A stretch of DNA of 64,000 nucleotides from Trichostrongylus colubriformis (taxonomy: Eukaryota > Nematoda > Chromadorea > Rhabditida > Trichostrongylidae): NCBI GenBank assembly GCA_963978905.1, contig OZ022257.1, positions 52,966,873 to 53,030,872 on the forward strand, read 5' to 3'. Below, one piece after another: positions 22,741 to 34,035 of the stretch. Every line of letters starts with the position of its first letter. Position 1 is the stretch's first letter. The notes under the pieces are model-generated. The model had not been told where the DNA came from. It was given only the letters and a program-made list of their open reading frames with translations, and made no database searches. The translations under genes were made by a program, and so were the position numbers.

Positions 22741-23419
22741 ATTTCCAGTTTATTGAAATTTACTTCAGGAAGTATGGGATTTGGCACCTTTTGCTGTTTA
22801 GTTGGAAACTTCTGTAACCGTCTCGCCCTCTGAAAAAAGAAATGAGAGTTTTAATATGCATCACGGGCTGAGCAGAAAGGTGGCAGCTATCGAAAATCAA
22901 AAAAAAATTTGTTGTCCTGATGTCGTCAGGTCTCCTGAATACCTGGCAAGCCAAGCAATTCGACTGTATTGAACGTACTTTGGGAAGTATAGGCATTTGG
23001 CACCTCTTGGAGTTCAGTTGTAAACAATTGTAGCCTTTTGCCTCTCGAAGAAATAGAGAATAAATGTTACTATATGAAGCTAGGTGATGGCGCGGCCTCT
23101 GTTAGGTTTGAGCATCCAATTAATGCTAGATACTATTGATTCACATTGCTCAGTCTCAATGTGAGCTCGCCTTCATGTAACCTGAAACAAGGCATAATAT
23201 CATTGAACACGTGTAGTGAGGAGCCTGCTGTTTAGCCTAAAGCCATGTTGCAGTGCCTTGACATCAGGTAATGTATCTGGATTAGCGTTAAGAATCGTAC
23301 CGAAACCTCAATATGCGAAGTTTGGAGAACTTTCTCGAGATTTGGTGTGCCTCTTTTGTGAGTGCTCCACACCAATAAGCGGTGTTACTTGGCGTGTTAC
23401 TTCCCATCCGCTCTAAATT
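22741..23419. other. unassigned intergenic sequence
   Basis: A short direct repeat is visible: TTTATTGAAATTTACTTCAGGAAGTATGGGATTTGGCACC near 22750 and GTACTTTGGGAAGTATAGGCATTTGGCACC near 22975 share their second half. I see no gene. Confidence 0.35.
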
Positions 23420-24448
23420 CCGTGGTGACTTGCATAAGGACTTTTTGCAACTCTTCTGGTAGTTGAGACTGTGATTTAGCGACTACTTAAGAACGTCTTT
23501 TGATGGTGACAACGGTGTTGCTGATTCTTTCATCATCACACTTCTTTCACAAAATGTCTCCCATTCAGTTACCGAGCAACATCATGCTTGAAAACTTTAC
23601 ATTAATGTTGATTCGAATCAGGCAGGGCTCATTCGAGCCTTTTTGATCACGAGTTTTGCGTTACTAAATAGGAAAGTGGTTGTGTCTTCAAGTGGACATT
23701 CTTGAAGCACATTCCAGGATTACTTTAAAGGCATATTCCAGGATTATAACCGCGTGATATTTCGCTGGAAGATGAAGTGAAAGGTGCTGAATAACACAAA
23801 AGTGAAGGGAAAAACGAATAAAATCCTCAAAGACCCTAAAAATAAGGCCTTATTGGTTTTGAAATTGTACATTGTCCAGAAAACAGGTGCTGAATTATGA
23901 AATTAGAGGTGCTGAGGAGTACTCCGACTTTGAATGAAGTTTCCGAAAATGGCAAAAATAAGGCTTCCTGTATTTGACCCTTGACGAGATTATCACCTGA
24001 AAACAGCCTCTGAATCAGTTCCCAGTGGATAGTATCATGAAGAGCTCTGTCCTCATATGAATGTTTTCTATACTACTGTCATCCCTTCCTTATCCTATTT
24101 TATCTTACGAGTCGTAAGTCCCAGCTACGTTCTTGCCAACGTTGCCAGCATCACTACTAACAATCACCTCGGGGGCAAGGGCGCTTGATGGAGTCCCGCT
24201 CACTTCCTTTTCTGTGCATGCTCCGAGAACTAATACCCCGCCTCGATAGTGGTACAGTCTACCGGCTGTGGGTCGAACTATCTAACCACGGCGGGACCTG
24301 TAACACTGAAATAATTTCGGAATGTGCCTTCAATTTTTTTGCAAATGAACACTCACTTACTGCACAAAGGTGTTATTTCTCACAATGCAAGTTTCGACTG
24401 GAAGACGGAGCATATGGCAGTGGATGACAATACGATGAGTGAAGAACT
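23420..24448. repeat. left part of the B-locus segmental duplication, with TIR element
   Basis: This aligns with 6840-7640. It holds a further copy of the AGGCACATTCCAGG family from about 23710 to 24335 with its internal core GTACAGTCTACCGGCTGTGG and GGTCGAACTATCTAACCACG and the right end GGAATGTGCCTTCAA. The two loci therefore share this insertion, dating it before the duplication. Confidence 0.55.
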
Positions 24449-24452
24449 TTAA

Positions 24453-24969
24453 AGGCACATTCCAGGATTAGGGGAACATTGCAGTCCTTTCACATGAACT
24501 AATAGTTCCCCAAACGGGCAGGGTGGCTGTGCACACATCGAAGCGCGATGATGAGTCATCGCAGCGCGCGGAGCTCACGAAGCCAGCTCGGCCGCACCCT
24601 AGAGCTCGGGCGCTCCCATTTCAGACGTGATTGCTGACAATGAGGGTGGCAATGATGGCAACAACGTGGCAACTGAGACCTACGATTTGTGTGATAATAT
24701 AATATAAGGAAGAGATGCCAATGATAAAGGAGACATTGACATGAGAAAACAGGTGATATCCTAGAGTTCCTTCTGATACCAGCCAGCGGGAACTGATTCA
24801 AAGGCTCGTTTTTACACGGTAATCTCGTCTAAGCCCAGATGACGGGAGGTCTTATTTTTGCCCTCTTCGGGGACTTTTTTCGGATTTTTCTTAGTCGGCG
24901 TATTCCTCAGCATCTCGGATTTCATAGCTTGGCGCTTTAACCCACTCAGGGTAATCCTGAAATGTGCCT
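24453..24969. mobile_element. TTAA-flanked TIR element, 517 bp
   Basis: It is bounded by AGGCACATTCCAGGATTA at the left and TAATCCTGAAATGTGCCT at the right, with TTAA at 24449-24452 and 24970-24973. No transposase frame is present. It is absent from the A locus at the aligned place, so it inserted after duplication. The TTAA target suggests mobilisation by a piggyBac-class transposase. Confidence 0.65.
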
Positions 24970-24989
24970 TTAAACCACATAGAGCTTGT

Positions 24990-25430
24990 TCTTGATGTGG
25001 CTCATTTCCTCATAATATGAAGAACTGAAGTGCATGTCATTAGGACAGAAAATTGGGGTGGTCGTGTGCGCCGTGGCTGTGAGCTGAAAGCACCGTACTG
25101 ATTGGGTCCTGAGGCGATTACGTCTAGAATCTAGGATCACACGACATTGTTTCCACATTAGGACTTAGCTACACGCTGTGCACCTAGCTCACACACATCG
25201 AGTCGCGATCCCGAAGCGCAACGCATATTCGCTGTGTTAACAAAGCACACACACGCAAGGAAAACTGGTAACTGAGCTTCCAAGTCAGAGAATGGAGTCC
25301 ATTCTGCTGCTTACAGCAATAAATGGTATGGATCATCAATATCAGTTCTGTTGAGTACCATTCAAAAGCCGGAAGGGCAGTAGAGTCACCTCATTTGCTC
25401 GGTGCGATTGCTGCTTAGAGCATTGTGAAT
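24990..25430 (+). promoter_or_regulatory. upstream region of gene B
   Basis: This is the counterpart of 10360-10787 upstream of gene A. Blocks such as AGTACCATTCAAAAGCCGGA and GTAGAGTCACCTCATTTGCT directly precede the start codon in both. It contains a short CA run near 25248. No core promoter element can be pinned. Confidence 0.4.
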
Positions 25431-25547
25431 ATGTGGCTCTCATCAGTTACGGTGCTATTCCTCGTAGCTGCGATTCCTGGAAGAAGAATTATCGCTACGG
25501 CGTTTCTATATTTGGATCCAGAGTGCGATCACAGAGCAACTGTCACG
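25431..25547 (+). CDS. gene B exon 1: signal peptide
   Basis: This exon has 39 codons from ATG to donor ACG|GTATGA and ends in phase 0. MWLSSVTVLFLVAAIPGRR is a good signal peptide: short polar start, then a hydrophobic core VTVLFLVAA with small residues before a likely cleavage site. The mature start then reads roughly RIIATAFLYLDPECDHRATV with one Cys. The start codon matches gene A exactly. Gene B is the best-preserved member: exons 1, 3, 4, 5, 6 and 7 join in frame to give about 323 residues. Confidence 0.75.
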
Positions 25548-25630
25548 GTATGATTGTCAAAAGTTTTTCCACGACTTCGTAGTAGCCTAATTCACATAGA
25601 GAACATGTAGTTTCATCATAATGTCTTCAG

Positions 25631-25730
25631 ATGCGTTCAATCTCTGGAGCACACAATGATTCCGGGGGATTGCTTTCAAATGCAGACTTTGCCTGAATTT
25701 GGAAGAACCCACCCGCAAATGATCATTCAG
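25631..25730 (+). CDS. gene B candidate exon 2, frame unresolved
   Basis: The acceptor GTCTTCAG ends at 25630 and the donor ATTCAG|GTTACA follows. Skipping its first base, it encodes CVQSLEHTMIPGDCFQMQT and continues to MIIQ, open to a phase-0 donor that would join exon 3 (TYDDPV...). But exon 1 ends in phase 0 and the exon is 100 nt, so this frame cannot be reached from exon 1 as modelled; the phase-0 reading meets TGA after 21 codons. Either the junction with exon 1 differs, or this exon is skipped or damaged. Exon 1 to exon 3 directly is in frame. Confidence 0.35.
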
Positions 25731-26869
25731 GTTACAAAGAAACATAGACGCATCTGATCTAGAGTCTCCATACCATGAAGAGAAGGTCCCACAAAACGAA
25801 ATTTGGGGACAATTATTGCTGTTTTCCCAGATAGCAATTTCAGCTACTCGATGTGGCTCGCTCATACATCCTACTGCTGAGAAGGGTGCTGCGCATTAAA
25901 CGACGTCAGTAGAGGTTACTCTGCGATGCGGTTTACCAAAGATGATGTTGACTTTACTCTAGTGCGTACAGACTTATGCATTGGTCGTTACACATAGACT
26001 CTGAAGTTCTGCGCTGTAACGTTGTGCCTCCCCCACCCCTGACCTGGTGTCCCTGACCTGGTGTGACGACAGCTCTCCGAAAAATGACTCTAAATGTAGT
26101 AGACAGATGTTTACATAGTGGATTGCGCTGTCACAATCTAAGATTGATACTACGAGGCCATTTAGCTGCCTACCTCCGTGAGTGGTCGTCTTTATCCACA
26201 GACTTTCTTATCACAAGAACTTAGTTGCAGAGAAACAGACACACAGGCATAACGACAAACATGTATGCATACTCCCATCACAATTAACATCAGTGACAAA
26301 CCTGCCTTTGGAGAAACACGACTTGAAATTCTTATAGCGATTTTCGGAGCACCATTCCAAAGAGCATTGCATCACTATTTCGAGTTGCTGCAAGGGCGGA
26401 GCAACGTTTGCGATTGCCTGACGTAGCCTTTCACCCGTCTGTATGTATTCCACCGGTTGACGATGCAGAGGAAGAGAAAGAAAAGAAAGATTTCCAGGTT
26501 CCTATATCTTGGGTTTTCAACCGGTTTATTCCAATCTTTCTTCACTGTTACATAACTCATCACTTTGGCTTCCATATTTCACAAATATTCATCAATCTGC
26601 CGAAAATGCCGCAAACGGTGTCTTCGATGTTCTGAAGCACCTTCCGGACGCTACTATCCCCATCTACAACGCGTGTTTCTTACTACATGTGAAACTGCTG
26701 TATCATCCTTGACGTCAACTTTTTTGAATGACGAACAATATTTCGAGCAGCTTTTGTATTTGCTTGCAACAGGCCATTGACCTACTTTGACGCCGTCTAC
26801 AATTTACACGCGGTACTGTGGAGAGAAAATTCAGCTGGAGCATAAGACGTCAATACGACTATATAGGGG
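25731..26869. other. intron 1 of gene B, left part
   Basis: Homologous to 11086-12120 in gene A. Shared blocks include AACAGACACACAGGCATAACG and TGGAGAAACACGACTTGAA. Frames are not conserved between copies. Confidence 0.45.
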
Positions 26870-28960
26870 AGAAGAACACTTTCAAATAGCTCTAGAGTTG
26901 ATCGTGGTACATAATATCCTACTCTATATAATTCGCTTAGTATGTCTGTCTGTGTGTGAGTGTCCGTCTGTTTGTCACGAAATTCATATCTCGCGCCGCA
27001 GCAAAGCTGGGATGCTGAATTTTACAAGTGATATAGGGGGTGCCAACAGAACCCCAGCGGTGGTGGACCGAAAGTGATAGCAGCTGATACGCGTGATAAG
27101 GAGCCTCAAAAGGAGACGTCACCGAAACCGTTTCGCCTTTCGGGTTGATCCTGGAGCGCTGACACTCATAGGTGTTTCGCGGGATTGGACGTGAACATTA
27201 AAGGCACACCACGCGATAAATTGTGAGAGTTATCGCGCGTATTACTGGACGTAAAGGCCCTGCTTCATCCACCAGTGAAGAAAAATGAACCAAATCCCTC
27301 CACATTCACCAAAAATAGAAGCCCCTGTATTCAGTCCCCGTACGAGTATTGGAGATTGTAGAAGAGCTTTTGCCCGATGATATCGCGCAAAATGCTACGG
27401 TATCACGTGTTCTCCCCTGTTGAAGCTGCCTTCGCTATTGATATCGCCGCCTTATCTTGTCTTATCGCAAGTTTCCTTCTCCACGTGAGAGCCACGTTGG
27501 AAATTTGTTCGTCTAAGGCCAGGAGTGATTCGGCTCGATGGGCTCAACTCGGCTCGGGTTGGGCGCGCCTATCGTCGCGAGGATGCACTACAGAGCTTCA
27601 ATAAGGGTACAACCTGGTCACCTATCTAAGGACCTACTTCCCCCAAGAAAGTAAGACACTAATGTGATTATCGCGTGGTGTGCCTTTAACGGTGGGTGAC
27701 CCGCATTGATAACGGTTGATAAGATCCGATAAGGAGCGTAAAAAGGCTAGAGTCGTCAAATCTGTTTCGCTTTTCGCATTGGTCCCGGAGTGTTCGTACT
27801 CACAGGTGTTGTGCGGGGTAAGACGGGGACATTAATGGTGGGTATTTTAGCTTGATATCGGTTGATAAGATTTGATAAGGAGCATGAGAGGCGAATGTCG
27901 TGAAATTCGTTTCGCCTTTCGCGTTGATCCAAGATCGTTGACACTCATGGGTGTTTAGCAGAGTGGGATGGTGCCATTCATAAGTGGGTGACTCAAACTG
28001 ATTATGCTGCTAAGATTCGATTAGGAGCGCGATAAGGAAAATGTCACCAAGGCCGGTACGCTTTTGCGGCTAACAGTGGAATGTTCACATTCGCAGGTAC
28101 TCTAGGGTATGGGGACCTCAATGGTATTGTTGGGTACAGGGGCCTCAATGAAACCGATAACGGCTTACAGAGGCTGATAAGAACCGTTAGAAATTGGATG
28201 GGATGAAATCCTTTGCATCGCTTGATACTACTATACGACCGCTTTAGCAAAAGCGTCTGATGCTCAGTGCCATTGGGTGAACATATTTTGAATATGTTCT
28301 GATATCACTGACCGATGTATTGACCGCTGGATTGCCTAGCGTTCCAAAAATGATGCATCTCTTTTGATGCTGCAATCTACACTAATAATCATGATACATT
28401 TATACTTGTGATAGCAAAGCAAGCGTTTCACTCGGAATCATTTTCTAATGCGGTACTGGCAGCAACACTGGGTATCGACCGCTATACTACGCAAAATTCC
28501 AAATAGTGAAGCATGTTTACGAAAACGATATACGTCGATAATCGGGATTTGGATCAACTATCAGTGTGTAAGAATTAGATGCTCAGCAAATGAACAAATT
28601 GTTACCAATCGTGCAATCGAATACAAAACTATTGATGTCAAAATTATTCAAACTCCCAATGATGACCCAAACCAGCTGACTGCGCACACTACTGCGCGCG
28701 ATTGGTGTCCATGGCGTGTAAAACGGGTTCGGCGCAAGGCGACTAAAGTATGATAAAACCGGAATGCTCTTTTATCACGCCATCTTCTCTGCTTTTATCC
28801 AAATAAATAAATCAGCTGAAAACCGAGGAAAGGAAGTTTCCAATGAACTCCATACACAACTGTGATCGTGCCGATCAAAGCCATTCTGCACAGCATCGCC
28901 ATGAATCGCGCGCAGTAGTGTGTGTCCGCTAGCTGGTAAGGTGTAAAAATGGACAAAATG
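26870..28960 (+). repeat. satellite-cored element in intron 1 of gene B
   Basis: This is the counterpart of 12121-14100. It starts with the terminal segment containing CACGAAATTCATATCTCGCG and continues with roughly 145-bp units (GATAAGGAGC, TTTCGCCTTTCGGGTTGATC, CTGACACTCATAGGTGTTT) from about 27070 to 28080, interrupted by the element at 27202-27685. The right part has CTGATATCACTGACCGATGT and ends around CGCGCGCAGTAGTGTGTG. Frames inside such as 27377 or 28448 are repeat-derived. Confidence 0.7.
27202..27685. mobile_element. TTAA-flanked TIR element, 484 bp, inside a satellite unit
   Basis: The ends are AGGCACACCACGCGATAA and its inverse TTATCGCGTGGTGTGCCT. TTAA flanks both sides (27198-27201 and 27686-27689), exactly splitting the satellite phrase ACATTAA/GGTGGGTGA. 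It shares ends with the 1.26 kb element at 18621-19881. The absence from the gene A array gives a clear empty site, so this insertion is younger than the duplication. Confidence 0.75.
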
Positions 28961-29050
28961 ACGAGTTTATTCGGTAGAAGTTGCAAGATTCTTCGCAAAA
29001 ATAATTTACAACCTTTGACTCGCATCACTGAAATTCTTCAAACAATTCAG

Positions 29051-29155
29051 ACTTATGACGACCCCGTTCCTTGTCTGCGATTTCGATCCATAAACCAAGC
29101 ACCGGGCTGGTGTGTTACCTCAGTTCAGGCAGGATTTGCACCAGAAAAACTAATG
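29051..29155 (+). CDS. gene B exon 3: first Cys module
   Basis: This is a 35-codon exon, phase 0 at both ends, between ACAATTCAG and ATG|GTAGGT. It contains TYDDPVPCLRFRSINQ and APGWCVTSVQAGFAPEKLM. Two cysteines are conserved with gene A. The module is hydrophilic with Pro/Gly turns, fitting a small disulfide-linked extracellular domain. It does not match a family I can name with confidence. Codon-level conservation with gene A in an otherwise drifting intron is the main evidence. Confidence 0.8.
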
Positions 29156-29437
29156 GTAGGTAGCTCTTCACCGAACAGGTAGCAAAAATGGTTTCCTTTT
29201 TCGAACACTGGAAGTACGAACTTTACGTGAAAGTGAACATAACTGAATGCATCCTAAGCGAACGGTGTGCAATTGAAACCTACGGGAGAAAGTCCTAAAG
29301 GTGCACCTTTAGGAAGAAGATCTTGCTCACGCATCCATAAAACCGTCTTCTGGGAATCACTGCAAGTATAAGCTCTTGCGGACCTACCCAATATCTTCCG
29401 AGACTGTTGTATATTCATTTACATGAATAACTTTCAG

Positions 29438-29527
29438 AACTTCAGCGAAGTTTGCATCAAGAGAAATGATTATTGGGTCGAATGTCGTTGTCCGCAAGGC
29501 TATTTTAGCTGTAATGAAGATATTATG
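29438..29527 (+). CDS. gene B exon 4: second Cys module
   Basis: This is a 30-codon exon, phase 0 at both ends, between ACTTTCAG and ATG|GTATGT. It reads NFSEVCIKRNDYWVECRC followed by PQGYFSCNEDIM, so four cysteines in about 25 residues. With the single Cys of exon 1, two in exon 3 and one in exon 5, the ectodomain has eight cysteines, an even number that could all pair. NFS is a glycosylation sequon. Confidence 0.8.
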
Positions 29528-31064
29528 GTATGTCTGCTCACCCATATCTGACTATACTGTCATCCGTAAGGTAAACTACCGAACTTTGACATCTTACCCC
29601 AATGGTTGGTTCGACCACATGACACAGAGAAACATCAGGTCAAAGCAGGTTGAGTGGGGAAGAGAGGGAGGTGGAAATAGCTGCGAAAGTGGAAGACCCA
29701 CTGTCTGCGTTGTACCCATCCGAAAGCCCTCTACGTTCCTTAATGCAATGCTGAGACTCACATTTCTCCCTTCCTCTGTATTTTTCTCACTCCTTGACCC
29801 ATGTTGACCCAAAACCTCAGATCTACCAAAGTTTCTCGCTTTATCTCGCCTCAATTCGTCGGCCTCCTATTCATCATCACTGTGGTGGTAGAGGAACGCC
29901 CAAAAATTTCTATGTTGCTATAGCACGCTGGGCATCGAGGACTATGTTGAAAGGAAGGGTCATATTCTCACGTCCTTTCGATGCAGGTGCTGTTTCACTG
30001 CATGTGTGATGGCGTTCCTTTTTCCGTGTACCAGCTTTCACAGCGGTGCTAACGTAGTGCAATTGAGGGCATCATAAAAGAACCCGTAGTTTTGACCAAG
30101 AAGTAAGATGCTGTGGTACGAATATCCAAAAAAGAAAAGATAGTAGCATGTGGGCATTGAGCTTCAGCCTGAAGCTCAATCTGCGAACTCACTCATGGTG
30201 AACTTAAGTGACTGCACAGAGATCGTTCCTTATCTCTAATAGCCATGCAGCGCATCATTATCTCGTAGAATTGTGAATAGGACACCTGTATGATTGAAGT
30301 ATTTACTCTAACTCACTCCATTGTTCTTTGTTCTGCACTTTTTATATATCCACTTAATGAATACCATTGTGAAAACTACTTGAGGGAGGAGTGAAGGATT
30401 TCATCGAGTGCATTGAGGAAATCGTGCACGAGAAAATGAGCCTCTCAGTTACCCATAAATTTATGTTGTATTTGCTTAATGAGAGCCGCACCCAAAGTTT
30501 TACGCGGATGAGTGAGAATTCGGCTGAGTTACAACTCCTCAAAGTGGTGACCCAGGGGAGGAGGGAGTGGGGGGGGGGGGGGGAGAGGGGCTCAGAGTTG
30601 ATGCCCACCTGTCGTTCGATGTGGTCGGAGATGCATAGTAGGAACAGAAAGATAAAAGAGCGGTTGCACTCCACGTTTCCTTCCGCGGAGTGGACGAAGT
30701 AGTGGACATTCAGTGTGAGGCACTGCCTTCTCGGCCAGCACTTCGAGGGGTTGTAACTTGGCCGAATTCTCACACTTTCGCTTTTAACTTTGCACGCAGT
30801 TCATATTAAGCAAATACGTACAACATAAATATATAGGTAACAGAGAAACTCTCTTTTCTGTGCACGATTTTCTCAAGGGGTTCACAAAATTTTCTCGCTC
30901 CTGCTGTAATAGTGTCGTATTCACAATGATAATCATTAGGAGGATGTATAAATTGTGTACACCATTCAAGAACGTAAATACATGAGCAACAAAAAAGTCA
31001 TTTTTGGTGCACGATTCCTTCACTGACCTCACAAGCGATCAGCGGTATGCGAATGCCGCTTTTT
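29528..31064. other. intron 4 of gene B, left part
   Basis: This is homologous in blocks to intron 4 of gene A. It contains a 17-base G run at about 30570-30586 with GAGAGGGG next to it. No exon is conserved in frame. Confidence 0.4.
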
Positions 31065-31555
31065 TTGAAGGCTTACTCCAGGATTACCTTGAGTGGGTCA
31101 AAGCGCTGCATTATCAATTATGGGTTATGTTGTTTACCCGACGAAGATAACTCCAGAAAGTGGTGGAAATATAGCTTTCTGGCACGTGGCTCTGTGCCAG
31201 ATTACCGTGTGAAAGTGTCTTGTGCCTGATCCCGCTGAATGGTATCATGAAGAGCTCTGAATAACACCTGCTTCTCCAAGACAGCGTTTTCTTCAATATT
31301 AGGCTCTCCTCCTTATTTTATCCCATCGCATGAATAGCAGGTCTGCTTTACCGCGGTCGCTGCCAGCGATGACGTCGAGGTTGGACGAGCAGCGGTCCGT
31401 GGTGGAGTTGTGCTGGTTTCCTTGGCTTTGGACGTTGCAGATGCCTAAACTTACTCCTCGGTAAAAAAACAGCCTACGTGGCTGAGGAACGGACCATCTG
31501 ACCAGGAGGTAGATGTAATGAATGCTCCAGTATTTCTGAAATGTGCCTTCAGTCA
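31065..31555. mobile_element. TIR element copy (AGGCACATTCCAGG family), degraded
   Basis: The left end has GAAGGCTTACTCCAGGATTA and the right end TTTCTGAAATGTGCCTTCAG. The internal CAGCCTACGTGGCTGAGGAA and GGACCATCTGACC correspond to the family core. It is orthologous to 15710-16145 in gene A. Confidence 0.5.
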
Positions 31556-32120
31556 GCTGCTGATTTATGCTGAGAGAACACTCAATATTTCACTTTGCTA
31601 CAACCTGATACATTTCTTTCTTGACAGTTAAAAGGGAGCGGATCTGAGAGGAGCTTCAGCAAAAGGATTTTTTCTGTTGACACATTACCAAAGCAAGCGT
31701 AGTATAAGAAAACACATATAACAACAGACAACGAGGTCACCGTGATGGCGCGAAAAAGGTGTAGCCTAGACAGTTGTTCAAGGAACTACTGACCCAAGAG
31801 CAAGTGGACGAATTTGGTAACCGTGAAATATACCTTTGGAAGACATACACCACTGAAAGTAGGCATTCTGTGTTCCAAGGTATGCATGTATACCAGACCA
31901 CTGATTGATCTACTCTTTTCGAGGTAGCTATTTTGTATATATTGACGTAAGGCTGGCTAACACTTGGACAGTAGGAAATAACTATAGATAAACCTTGATT
32001 TTTTGATGCGTACATGGTCATCCCACTATTATTCGAAAGCACCTCTCTTTACCTACGGCGTTTGAAAGCATTCTTATCCTTGATTACCTTCGTGTCAATG
32101 CACAACCTCCATTCCATGTA

Positions 32121-33419
32121 CAGTTAGTGCCGTAAGCGTTTTAAAAACTGCGCGAAAACGCGTTTTCGCGTTTTTATCGTTTTTTCGTCGTATTGATTAT
32201 TTCTTCTGAACATATATATGTTTCAGAATCAGCTCGACGTGCACTACAAGATGGTACCAAAAGTTTTTGATTTTCTCAAATTCGGTACTAGGCCATTTTT
32301 TCACATTCTGAAGAGTTTGAGGGAAAATTTCTTCGAAATTTAATGAACTGGCAACGGAGTCTTCCCAAATCCCTGATCTTAGTTCACAGCTGTGTAAGAA
32401 TTTCAGAGACTCATTTCAGACAAACCCCTGTTCCTTGGGGTGGCCCTGAACAGTGCCTCCGTGTATATGCTGTTGAAAAAACCATCTCCTAACTCATTTC
32501 CAGCCGCAGATTCCCCATTGAAATGTACACCGTTCATTTCCCCAGGGAAAATGCTATCGAATGATATATAAAAACCTTGGTGTTTCTAAAATTCTTATTT
32601 TCCTCATTTCCGGCCTTTTCCTTTTGTCAATCAACTCCTCAAGCTCTAGTCCGCCGCATCGATCGACGTGCATGGCCATGGGAAAGCTGTGGCGCCATCG
32701 TGACGGCCCCGCGCTATCCACGTGCACGGCAGTGGGAAACTCCTCGGCGCTTCGATGGTGTTATCCATCGTGACCGCTCCCCCTCCCAGCCGAGCACTTT
32801 CCCACGGCCGTGCACGTGAATGGCGCGGGGCCGTCACGATGGCGCCACAGCTTTCCCATGGCCATGCACGCGATCGATGCGGCGGACTAGAGCTTGAGAA
32901 GTCGATTGACAGAAGGAAAAGGCTGGAAATGAGGAAAATAAGAATTTCATGAATACCAAGGTTTTTATATCTCATTCGATAGCATTTTCCCTGGGGAATC
33001 GAACGGTGTACATTTCAATGGAGAATCTGTGGCTGAAAATGAGTTAGGAGATGGTTTTTTCAACAGCATATACACGGAGGCACTGTTTAGGGCCACCCCA
33101 AGGAACAGGGGTTCGTCTGAAATGAGTGAAACTCTAAAATTCTTACACAGCTGTGAACTCAGATCAGGGATTTGGGAAGACTTCGCTGCCAGTTCATTAA
33201 ATTTCGAAGAAATTTTCCCTCAAACTTTTCAGAATGTGAAAAAATGGCCTAGTACCGAATTTGAGAAAATCAAAAACTTTTGGTACCATCTTGTAGAGCT
33301 CGTCGAGCTGATTCTAAAACATATATATGTTCAGAAGAAATAATCAATACGACGAAAAAACATAAAAAACGCGAAAACGCGTTTTCGCGCGATTTTTAAC
33401 ACTCTTACGGCACTAACTG
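32121..33419. mobile_element. 1.3 kb foldback (palindromic) element with TA duplication
   Basis: The whole element is a giant near-perfect inverted repeat. The ends are CAGTTAGTGCCGTAAGCG and CACTCTTACGGCACTAACTG. The arms are about 600 bp each, including the self-complementary GCGAAAACGCGTTTTCGC near both ends, and they meet at about 32765-32780. TA is duplicated at 32119-32120 and 33420-33421, and the empty site survives in gene A (CATGTAATTGC). No transposase is encoded; open frames such as 33029-33343 exist because the arms are open by chance. The right end lies 11 bases before the acceptor AG of exon 5 of gene B, so it replaces the branch-point and most of the pyrimidine context. Confidence 0.85.
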
Positions 33420-33432
33420 TAATTGCTTCCAG

Positions 33433-33628
33433 AACTGGATGACACTAAATAAAAGTATTCATTGCTTCTGGGACATGAAATATTACGCGAATATTACGCA
33501 ATATGAACGATACCATGAATGGTTGGCGAAAAGCAAGACGACTCTACCTGCTACTTCCACCACCACCACATCGACTTCATCTATAACGTTCACCAACACT
33601 ACCACTTCAACCACGAAAAATATAGCAG
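33433..33628 (+). CDS. gene B exon 5: aromatic-rich region and Thr-rich stalk
   Basis: The exon is 196 nt, entering in phase 0 after TTGCTTCCAG and leaving in phase 1 before GTATCG. NWMTLNKSIHCFWDMKYYAN is followed by ITQYERYHEWLAKSKTTLP, then a stalk of mostly Thr and Ser. The N-I-T sequon and the Q-Y-E-R-Y-H-E-W string are kept from gene A. The stalk is about 30 residues, much shorter than in gene C. It probably carries O-glycans. Confidence 0.8.
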
Positions 33629-33797
33629 GTATCGCTGAATTCAAATTTATACATTTGTTGCACGCGTTTTCGCATCAGTGACTACAGTTCAGAAAAGTTA
33701 ACGAAGGCGATCCTTCATCGTTTCACCCTGTTACTGGATAGTTGAGAAGGAAGAGGATGTTTTGAGGCATTTCCTTGCGTTTCACTATGAATTTCAG

Positions 33798-33873
33798 AGT
33801 CTCTCCCAGCAACTGGTGCCAGCACAATCTCAGACGATTCATCACCGTATCGTGAAGCTAAAATTGAGGCGCG
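33798..33873 (+). CDS. gene B exon 6: juxtamembrane SPYR exon
   Basis: This 76-nt exon lies between ATTTCAG and CG|GTCAGT. Phase 1 in and phase 2 out. It encodes SLPATGASTISDDSSPYREA then KIEAR. The same SPYR.AKIEAR string ends the corresponding exon of gene C. The mix of Ser, Asp and Pro followed by a charged K-I-E-A-R stretch directly precedes the RKK that starts the transmembrane exon. Confidence 0.8.
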
Positions 33874-34035
33874 GTCAGTGACGACATGCTTGTTTGTAGT
33901 CGTTCGGAGAAATAGATACGCATAAATTGCTCAAGTTGGCGGCTGATTGGTGTGCCAGTACTGGCTGTGTTCATCTATCGCCGTCTATCAAAGTTGTTTA
34001 AAAAATCGAAAGCATAATTATATGTGCATTTTTAG

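Noticed and set aside
33029..33343. 104-codon frame inside the foldback element
   Set aside because: The other arm carries the same DNA inverted with differences that break the frame; there is no transposase motif.
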